A stretch of DNA of 14,428 nucleotides. It comes from Pseudomonadota bacterium (GTDB taxonomy: Bacteria > Pseudomonadota > Gammaproteobacteria > Burkholderiales > Burkholderiaceae_D). The notes under the pieces were generated by a model. That model was given only the letters and a program-made list of their open reading frames with translations, did no database searches and was not told the origin of the DNA. The stretch spans positions 1 to 14,428 of the forward strand of contig JAFECY010000251.1 in the NCBI GenBank assembly GCA_018241865.1. The letters are read 5' to 3'. The position numbers were made by a program, and so were the translations under genes. Shown here one piece after another: positions 9,039 through 14,428 of the stretch (positions within the stretch are counted from its first letter, which is position 1; every line of letters begins with the position of its first letter).

Positions 9039-10016
9039 TCAAATTCGGTCGGTGGCGGACATGGCGCGCGCGCTGCTGTTGCGGAACCAGGCGCGGGCGT
9101 TTTCGACATCGCTTGCAATTGCCGCCGTCAGCGTCAGCAGGTCGGGATATTTTTCTTCGTCGCGCAGCTTGTGCAGAAATTCCACCCGCACCAGCTTGCC
9201 GTAGCAATCGAGCGCGCGATCCAGCAGATGCACTTCCAGCAGCACGCGGCCGCTGTCGTCCACGGTCGGGCGCACGCCGAGGCTGGCGACGGCCGGCAGT
9301 GGCGCGGCGGCGAGGCCGTGCACTTGCACGATCAGCACACCCATCAGCGCTGGGTTCTTGTGCGCCACCCGCAGATTCAAGGTGGGAAAGCCGATGCTGC
9401 GCCCCAGTTTTTTGCCGTGCACGACGTGGCCGGAGATGGTGTAGGGATGGCCGAGCAATTGCTCCGCCTGCGCGAAATCGCCGTGCGCCAGCGCGGCGCG
9501 GATGGCGGAAGACGACACGCGCGCGCCGCCATGCACGACGGTCGGCAGGATTTCGACGTGGAAGCCGTATTGCTTGCCGGCTTCGATCAGCGAGACGACA
9601 TTGCCGGCGCGTTTGGCGCCGTAGCAAAAGTCTTCGCCCACCATCAGCCATTTGACGTGCAGACCTTGCACCAATATTTTCTCGACGAAATCCTGCGGCG
9701 ACAGGGCGGCGAAGTGGGCGTTGAAGTGCTCGACGATGACGCGGTCGATGTTCTGGTTGGCGAGCGATTGCAGCTTGTCGCGCAGGCTAGCGATGCGGGT
9801 CGGCGCTTTGTTGGGATTGCCGGCCAGTCGCGCAAAGAATTCGCGCGGGTGCGGCTCGAAGGTCATCACGGCCGCTTCCAGCCCCAGCTTGCTCGCGGCT
9901 TCGCGCAGGCGTGCCAGCAGCGCCTGATGGCCGCGATGCACGCCGTCGAAGTTGCCGATCGCCAGTGCGCAGGGCGCACGCGATTCGGCATGGGGAAGTC
10001 CACGAAATACCTTCAT
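9039..10016 (-). CDS. ribF: bifunctional riboflavin kinase / FMN adenylyltransferase
   Basis: RibF phosphorylates riboflavin to FMN and then adenylates FMN to FAD. The 325-residue protein has the usual two domains. The N-terminal nucleotidyltransferase carries GNFDGVHRGH (21-30) and later RVSSSAIR; the C-terminal kinase begins near 185 with GRSIGFPT (205-212, the ATP/Mg-binding motif) and ends in the conserved LHKLRDEEKYPD stretch. It lies directly ahead of ileS, the usual ribF-ileS-lspA order. Its flavin products serve CoaC and the FAD oxidase encoded nearby, though such a link is only circumstantial. The ATG at 10016 gives the standard start; no strong Shine-Dalgarno is visible. Confidence 0.97.
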   Translation of the reverse strand: MKVFRGLPHAESRAPCALAIGNFDGVHRGHQALLARLREAASKLGLEAAVMTFEPHPREFFARLAGNPNKAPTRIASLRDKLQSLANQNIDRVIVEHFNAHFAALSPQDFVEKILVQGLHVKWLMVGEDFCYGAKRAGNVVSLIEAGKQYGFHVEILPTVVHGGARVSSSAIRAALAHGDFAQAEQLLGHPYTISGHVVHGKKLGRSIGFPTLNLRVAHKNPALMGVLIVQVHGLAAAPLPAVASLGVRPTVDDSGRVLLEVHLLDRALDCYGKLVRVEFLHKLRDEEKYPDLLTLTAAIASDVENARAWFRNSSARAMSATDRI

Positions 10017-10039
10017 GCAGGGAAACCGGAGAACAGTTG

Positions 10040-10066
10040 CAAAACCTTGAATTATAGATGGTTTTG
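10040..10066 (-). promoter_or_regulatory. possible ribF promoter -10 box inside an inverted repeat
   Basis: A consensus TATAAT reads on the minus strand at 10056-10051, 35 bases upstream of the ribF ATG. No good -35 lies at 16-18 bases. The box sits between CAAAACC (10040-10046) and GGTTTTG (10060-10066), 7-bp inverted arms 13 bases apart, an arrangement that could serve a repressor. Confidence 0.35.
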
Positions 10067-10101
10067 ACCGATTTTCCCTATGGAAACAAGCATTGGAGAG
10101 A

Positions 10102-10830
10102 TTACTGCCGCTCGCCCCAGATGGCGTTCAATGCCGCCACGGCTGCCAAGCCGGCGGTTTCGGTGCGCAGCACGCGCGGCCCCATGTTCAGCGCCAGCGC
10201 GCCGTGGGCGCAGGCAGCATCTTCTTCCTGCGGATTCAGGCCGCCTTCGGGGCCGATAATGAGCGTGAGTGCTTGCGGCGGGTGATGTCGCGCCCAGTCG
10301 GCCAGCGATTGTTCGCCGCGCGGGCTGAGCAGGATGCGCCGATGCAGGTCGCTTTGCGTAATCCACTGGCTGAAATCGGCTAGTTCGCCCAGATGCAGCA
10401 GGCGGTTGCGGCCGCTTTGTTCGGATGCGGCGATGACGATGCCTTGCCAGTGCTGGCGTTTTTTTTCGGCGCGCTCGGCATTCAGTCTGACCACGCAGCG
10501 CTGCGCCGCCAGCGGCTGGATGGCGGCCGCGCCGAGTTCCACCGCTTTCTCGACGATCCAGTCCATCTTCGCGGCTTCCGGCAAGGCTTGCGCCAGCGTG
10601 ATCGAATGCGCCAGTTCTATTTCGCGCGGCGAGAAGGTCTTGACCTCGGCGGCGACGCGCTTTTTTTCTATGGCCGTCAGCGTGGCGACGTATTCGCCAC
10701 CTTGGCCGTTGAACAGGCAGATGTGATCGCCGACGGCTAAGCGCAGCACATGCACGTGATGCACCAGCGCATCGGCCAGCGTGACGATTGCGCCGATAGC
10801 GAGGGTATCCGGGAAATAAAAACGAGGCAT
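10102..10830 (-). CDS. rsmE: 16S rRNA (uracil-1498-N3)-methyltransferase RsmE
   Basis: RsmE methylates N3 of U1498 in 16S rRNA, using SAM, in the decoding region of the 30S subunit. The 242-residue protein has an N-terminal PUA-like RNA-binding part (MPRFYF, about 1-70) and a C-terminal SPOUT knot. Signature elements are KMDWIVEKAVELG (88-100), SEQSGR (136-141), the SAM-site IGPEGG (192-197) and MGPRVLRTETA near the knot. The start is the ATG at 10830 because MPRFYF is the usual opening; the in-frame ATG at 10893 would intrude into the upstream oxidase gene. It lies 23 bases after that gene, so the two may be co-transcribed despite unrelated functions, and 85 bases ahead of ribF. Confidence 0.95.
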   Translation of the reverse strand: MPRFYFPDTLAIGAIVTLADALVHHVHVLRLAVGDHICLFNGQGGEYVATLTAIEKKRVAAEVKTFSPREIELAHSITLAQALPEAAKMDWIVEKAVELGAAAIQPLAAQRCVVRLNAERAEKKRQHWQGIVIAASEQSGRNRLLHLGELADFSQWITQSDLHRRILLSPRGEQSLADWARHHPPQALTLIIGPEGGLNPQEEDAACAHGALALNMGPRVLRTETAGLAAVAALNAIWGERQ

Positions 10831-10853
10831 GGCGCTGGCAGGGATCGAATGAT

Positions 10854-12470
10854 TCAGGTTGCGGCTAGTGTAGCAGCCCGGTATCCCCACCACGAGGCTT
10901 CCTCGAACACCGAGAACCCGGACAGATCGGCATGGGCGAACAGTATGGAACCGTCCAGCTCGCGCAAGGCCTTGAGTCCGGGGTTGGTGCGGAAGCCGGG
11001 GCGGGGTATCGCCATCGCATGGCCGCGCACGGTGATATCGACGCGCTCGACGCAGGCTGCCAGCTTCCAGCCGTATGCGGCTTTCAGGTCGGCGCTGGCG
11101 AGTTCCAGTAATTCATCGGGCGCGGCGCGATCCAGCCATTTGCGCGCATCTTCCGGCGTGCGCTCGGACAGCGCCACATAGGCGCTGAAAATACTCTGCG
11201 TTGGCGGCGTGACGCGGATGTCTTGATGGGTCGAGACGACATAGCCCAAACCTCGGCCTTGGTACACCACGTTGTCCCAACACAGCGGCGCATGGGGCAA
11301 CTCTGCCGGAAATGCCTTCATCAGAAAATTGGCGATCAGCCACGGTGCGTGATGCGGCATGTGCGCGGCCGGGTCGAAGCCGTATTCCTTGATAGACGGC
11401 ACCACGTGCGATGCCACATACAAGGGCATCGCGCAAATGGCTTTTCTGGCCTGAACGGTGAAGGTGCGCGGCTTGCCATCGACCCATTCCACGCACAAAG
11501 CTTCGACGCCGGTTGGCGTCTGCTTCAGATTGATGGCAGTGCCAGCTTGACGCCGCTGGCCTGCAGCCTTGCTCATGCCTTCCGCTAAGGGCTGCAATCC
11601 GCCCGGCCAAGTTAGCCAGGCGCCATTGCTGGCATTGTCGGCTTGACCCGTGCGACTGCAAAAATAATGCAGGCCGGCCCAGGCAGACACTTGGTCGTGA
11701 CGCGCGCCGTAATCGTCGCGGCAGCAATAATCCAGATACCAGTGCAGGGCGGAAGAACGAAAGTCGTGTTGTTCGCACCATGTCTTGAATGTGATGTTGT
11801 CTAGCGCCTGCCATTCGGCATCGGTGGACGACAGCGTCATGGGTAATACGAAGAGGCGTTTGCCATCTTTGCCGCGCAAGTTGCGTATGCGCGCAATTTC
11901 TTTGAAGAAGCGCTGAAATTCGTCGGCATCGCCGCCGACTGCGCCTTCGGCGGGAATCAGTCCTTCCTGCCACTTTCCCTGAAACAGCAAACGTTCTTCC
12001 GGCGCGTGCAGCAAATAACGTTCGTCGTAATACGGCCGCTCGCCTTGTGGATTGCGCAGAAGGATGCCGAGGTCGTACAGAATTTCGCGCACGTGCGCTA
12101 ATTCGGTTGAAGGCACCGGCAGGTAGTGCGCGCCGGTCGGGCATGCCAGCTTGCCGAAGTGACTGGCGGCGGCGTTGCCGTACAACTCCGGGCCTTCGAT
12201 CAGCAGGAAATCGTGATGCTGTTCCTTGTTCAGCTTCCACGCGGCGGTCAGGCCGGCGATGCCGGAGCCGAGGATCACGACATCCGTTTTGAGCGTCCTC
12301 GACGATGGCGGTAACGCACGTCGGTCGCGCAGGAAGTGCCCGACCGCACGCCCGGGATACAGCACGTTCGGCGTGATTTCTTCCCAGCGCCAGAAGCCGG
12401 CCGCCGTGCCCAGCGCGGTCGCACCGCCGGCGGCGGCCCACAACAAGAAAGAGCGGCGATCCATCGGCAT
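10854..12470 (-). CDS. Tat-signal FAD-dependent amine oxidase-like protein
   Basis: The 538-residue protein is a flavin amine-oxidase-like enzyme, probably exported folded. The N-terminus DRRSFLLW (4-11) followed by an Ala/Gly-rich hydrophobic run fits a twin-arginine signal. The FAD dinucleotide-binding motif is VVILGSGIAGLTAAWKL (GxGxxG at 68-73) with acidic E92 at the end of the second strand. WPGG (288-291) and the C-terminal HADLSGFSVFEEASWWGY (513-530) resemble the family's FAD-contacting end. An unusual Cys pair lies at 249-250 within a Tyr/Trp-rich segment. The substrate cannot be read from the sequence; the aminopropyltransferase-like gene just upstream, overlapping as TGATG, suggests a polyamine or derived amine. 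MPM or the second Met (12464) could be the start; neither has a clear Shine-Dalgarno. The family call is firm; the substrate is inference. Confidence 0.85.
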   Translation of the reverse strand: MPMDRRSFLLWAAAGGATALGTAAGFWRWEEITPNVLYPGRAVGHFLRDRRALPPSSRTLKTDVVILGSGIAGLTAAWKLNKEQHHDFLLIEGPELYGNAAASHFGKLACPTGAHYLPVPSTELAHVREILYDLGILLRNPQGERPYYDERYLLHAPEERLLFQGKWQEGLIPAEGAVGGDADEFQRFFKEIARIRNLRGKDGKRLFVLPMTLSSTDAEWQALDNITFKTWCEQHDFRSSALHWYLDYCCRDDYGARHDQVSAWAGLHYFCSRTGQADNASNGAWLTWPGGLQPLAEGMSKAAGQRRQAGTAINLKQTPTGVEALCVEWVDGKPRTFTVQARKAICAMPLYVASHVVPSIKEYGFDPAAHMPHHAPWLIANFLMKAFPAELPHAPLCWDNVVYQGRGLGYVVSTHQDIRVTPPTQSIFSAYVALSERTPEDARKWLDRAAPDELLELASADLKAAYGWKLAACVERVDITVRGHAMAIPRPGFRTNPGLKALRELDGSILFAHADLSGFSVFEEASWWGYRAATLAAT

Positions 12471-13981
12471 CAGCGAATCACGTTGCGCCAGTCTTGCTCG
12501 AACTGATGCACCAGCGATTGGTTGTTGAGCCGGTTTGGCTCCATCGGCAAGCGCTGCATGTCGGGTGGAAAGCTGAACATTTCGCGCGTTGTATCGGCAT
12601 TCAGGTAGCGCAGCGGCAAACGGTATTGCGTCGGTGGCGTGTAGTTATTTTGTGTCGAGGCGATGATGTATCCCCATTCGCCGAAGGAAGGCACATAGAC
12701 ATGGTAGGGCGTGGTGTGGAAGCCGACTTCGCGCAGCGTGGCATCGATGGTCCAGTAGGCATGCGGCGCGAAAAACGGCGAAGTCGATTGCACGACGATC
12801 AAACCGTTAGCGGCGACATGTTTTTTGAGGATGCCGTAAAACGGTACCGAATACAGTTTGCCTAACGCGAAGCTGGATGGATCGGGAAAATCGACAATCG
12901 CCGCATCGAAGCTATCGTCGTTCTCCTGCAGCCAGATGGCGGCGTCGGCGTTGATGACGCGCACACGCGGGTCGCTGAACGAACCCTTGTTCAGCTTCAC
13001 CAATTCTGGTCGGTGTGTGAAGGCATTCGTCATCGCCGGATCGAGATCGACCAGCGTCACGTGTTGGATGTTCGGATAGCGCAGCACTTCGCGCAGAGCT
13101 AAACCGTCACCGCCGCCGAGAATCAAAACCGAACGTGCCCACGGCAGCGATTGCAGCACGGGATGCACCAGCGCCTCGTGATAGCGATATTCGTCGCGCG
13201 AGGAAAATTGCAGATTGCCGTTGATGTAGAGCCGCAAATCATCTTTCCAGCGCGTGATGACCAAGCGTTGATAAGGCGTGCTGGTGGAAAAGACGATTTC
13301 ATCGCCAAACAAGCCATGTTCGCCCCAATGCACCAGCCGATCCGAGACGACAAAGCCGCAAGCCAGCAGACACATGACGACAGCGGCGCGCAGCAGACGT
13401 GCGGCGACATTTTTCAGTTCGGCGCGAAAAGTATGAATCGTCCAGAGTGCTACGCCGACATTGAGCATGCCGAACAAAAAACCAGTCCGCACCAATCCCA
13501 AATAAGGCGCGAGTACCAAGGGGAATAAAACCGACACCGCCAGCGCGCCGAGGTAGTCGAAGGTCAGCACGCGGCTAACCAATTCGTTGAAAGCGGTTTG
13601 ACGAGCGTTGAGCGCGCGCATCACCAGCGGGACTTCCATGCCGACCAACATACCGATCAGAAACACCAGCGCATACAGCATGATGCGGAATGGCGCGGCC
13701 ATCCACGAAAAGGTCACGAACAGCAGGGCGGCCGATAGACCGCCGATCAGGCCGACGCCCAGTTCGATGTCCACAAAACGCGACAGTACATCTTCATCCA
13801 GAACGTATTTCGATAGGTGCGCGCCCACGCCCATTGCAAACAGGTAGCAGCCGATCACAGTGGAGAACTGCAGGATCGAATCGCCCAGCAGGTAGCTCGA
13901 CAGTGCGCCGGCGATCAATTCATAGGCGAGGCCGCAGGAAGCGACCACGAAAACGGACAGGATTAAAATTCTTTTGGTCAT
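12470..13981 (-). CDS. integral-membrane spermidine synthase-like aminopropyltransferase
   Basis: The 503-residue protein has about seven hydrophobic segments (near 5-30, 37-57, 70-92, 96-118, 138-160, 164-186 and 195-213) followed by a spermidine-synthase-like domain (about 225-440). The soluble enzymes' residues are present: TPYQ (235-238), DE(263-264) with YHE (267-269), GGGDG (289-293) for the nucleoside donor, acidic VDLD (311-314), and the catalytic DxxDP as D364-F-P-D367-P, then Y377. This predicts transfer of an aminopropyl group from decarboxylated SAM to an amine, possibly spermidine synthesis, but the acceptor is unknown. It is much longer than cytosolic SpeE (about 285 residues). 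It overlaps the oxidase gene by TGATG and is divergent from a DUF350 gene. No classical speD appears in the window. I leave the symbol blank because the membrane form may not be true SpeE. Confidence 0.88.
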   Translation of the reverse strand: MTKRILILSVFVVASCGLAYELIAGALSSYLLGDSILQFSTVIGCYLFAMGVGAHLSKYVLDEDVLSRFVDIELGVGLIGGLSAALLFVTFSWMAAPFRIMLYALVFLIGMLVGMEVPLVMRALNARQTAFNELVSRVLTFDYLGALAVSVLFPLVLAPYLGLVRTGFLFGMLNVGVALWTIHTFRAELKNVAARLLRAAVVMCLLACGFVVSDRLVHWGEHGLFGDEIVFSTSTPYQRLVITRWKDDLRLYINGNLQFSSRDEYRYHEALVHPVLQSLPWARSVLILGGGDGLALREVLRYPNIQHVTLVDLDPAMTNAFTHRPELVKLNKGSFSDPRVRVINADAAIWLQENDDSFDAAIVDFPDPSSFALGKLYSVPFYGILKKHVAANGLIVVQSTSPFFAPHAYWTIDATLREVGFHTTPYHVYVPSFGEWGYIIASTQNNYTPPTQYRLPLRYLNADTTREMFSFPPDMQRLPMEPNRLNNQSLVHQFEQDWRNVIR

Positions 13982-14118
13982 GGATTGACTTTTAGACTAC
14001 TATATTTTTCGCCAGCCGCTGGATGCGGCACCTGCGGGGTGTTATTTTGACAGGTGCGCAGCCCGGCGAACAGGGTTTATATTTTGCGGAAGTCCCGTTT
14101 CACGAATGGAGAACCATC
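13982..14118. promoter_or_regulatory. divergent control region between the aminopropyltransferase and DUF350 genes
   Basis: This 137-base gap should hold promoters for both directions. On the minus strand TATAGT (14004-13999) could be a -10 for the aminopropyltransferase gene, 18 bases before its ATG, without a convincing -35. A perfect 7-bp inverted repeat, GCACCTG (14028-14034) and CAGGTGC (14051-14057) with a 16-base spacer, lies near the middle and is a candidate operator. A TTGACA (14047-14052) on the plus strand has no -10 at 15-19 bases. The right end carries the ribosome binding site GGAG (14108-14111) of the DUF350 gene. Confidence 0.45.
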
Positions 14119-14428
14119 TTGCCGCCGATCGCTGATTACGCCGTCCACATCGTCCTCGCCAGCGTGCTGCTGGTTGCTTTTTTCCGGCTCTACACTTGGC
14201 TGACACCTTGGGATGAGGTGCTGTTGATTCGCCAGGGAAATAATGCTGCTGCCTTGTCGTTGGGCGGTGCCTTGCTAGGTTTTTCTCTGACCATGGCATC
14301 GTCTTTGGTGCACACGGTGGAGTATCGCGAATTTCTCGGCTGGGCTGCCGGCGCAATGGTCGTGCAGGTGCTGGCCTATGCCGTCACTTCGCGCTTGCTG
14401 AAAATATCCCGGGAACACATCGAAACCG
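14119..14428 (+). CDS. DUF350 family inner-membrane protein, 3' end cut by the window
   Basis: The 103 visible residues match the DUF350 (YjfL-like) family: hydrophobic segments near 7-27, 46-64 and 73-92, with the signature TPWDEVLLIRQGNNAAALS (29-47) followed by LGGALLGF (48-55). Family members are usually around 130-140 residues, so roughly a quarter is missing past the edge. I chose the TTG at 14119 because GGAG lies 7 bases upstream and the first membrane segment then follows at once. An in-frame ATG at 14023 would add 32 residues but lacks a ribosome binding site. The biochemical role of DUF350 is not known to me; relatives are found next to PspA-like, DUF4178, SAM-decarboxylase and spermidine-synthase-like genes, and here it is divergent from such an aminopropyltransferase. 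Confidence 0.85.
   Translation, partial: MPPIADYAVHIVLASVLLVAFFRLYTWLTPWDEVLLIRQGNNAAALSLGGALLGFSLTMASSLVHTVEYREFLGWAAGAMVVQVLAYAVTSRLLKISREHIET

Noticed and set aside
9012..10067. 351-codon plus-strand frame opposite ribF
   Set aside because: It is also codon-aligned with the sense gene and stays open through codon bias; its low-complexity product has no recognisable domain.
10017..10101. FMN riboswitch ahead of ribF
   Set aside because: The gap is only 85 bases and lacks the conserved multi-helix RFN core; only the -10 box and short inverted arms are visible.
11113..12441. 442-codon minus-strand frame overlapping the oxidase gene
   Set aside because: It is an Arg/Ala-rich alternate-frame translation typical of GC-rich DNA, while the main frame has the Tat signal and FAD motifs.
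14047..14083. Plus-strand promoter with TTGACA and TATATT ahead of DUF350
   Set aside because: The spacing is 25 bases, too long for sigma70, and no better -10 lies at 15-19 bases.

Overview
The window looks like chromosomal DNA from a betaproteobacterium, most likely Burkholderiales and perhaps Oxalobacteraceae (Herminiimonas/Janthinobacterium-like). This rests on protein flavour, fairly GC-rich codon use and the gene order ribF-ileS-lspA next to coaBC-dut; it is inference, not a database result. The DNA is densely coding. I see no rRNA, tRNA, CRISPR array, insertion sequence, or gene-free stretch longer than about 140 bases.

Layout. (1) 50-2655, plus strand: clpS-clpA, the N-degron adaptor and its AAA+ unfoldase, overlapping by ATGA. 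They end in a strong bidirectional terminator (2685-2720). (2) 2750-10830, minus strand, read right to left: rsmE, ribF, ileS, lspA, coaBC, dut and a PDZ/M48-type lipoprotein. This is a housekeeping run: 16S rRNA methylation, FMN/FAD synthesis, Ile-tRNA charging, lipoprotein signal cleavage, coenzyme A synthesis and dUTP removal. The last gene is a lipoprotein, so LspA from the same run should process it. Its HExxH zinc motif reads KEMAH, so it may be a pseudo-protease. (3) 10854-13981, minus strand: a membrane-embedded spermidine-synthase-like aminopropyltransferase overlaps (TGATG) a Tat-signal FAD amine-oxidase-like protein, which lies 23 bases upstream of rsmE. (4) 14119 to the window edge, plus strand: the start of a DUF350 membrane protein, divergent from the aminopropyltransferase.

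The most interesting region is the right end. A DUF350 membrane protein, an integral-membrane aminopropyltransferase and a Tat-exported FAD oxidase look like a polyamine-type envelope module, probably continuing past the right edge. The positive-inside pattern of the aminopropyltransferase puts its catalytic domain on the periplasmic side, the same side as the Tat-exported oxidase. That is puzzling for an enzyme expected to need a cytoplasmic SAM-derived donor.

Promoter calls are weak throughout. The terminator and the protein family assignments are the firm parts.
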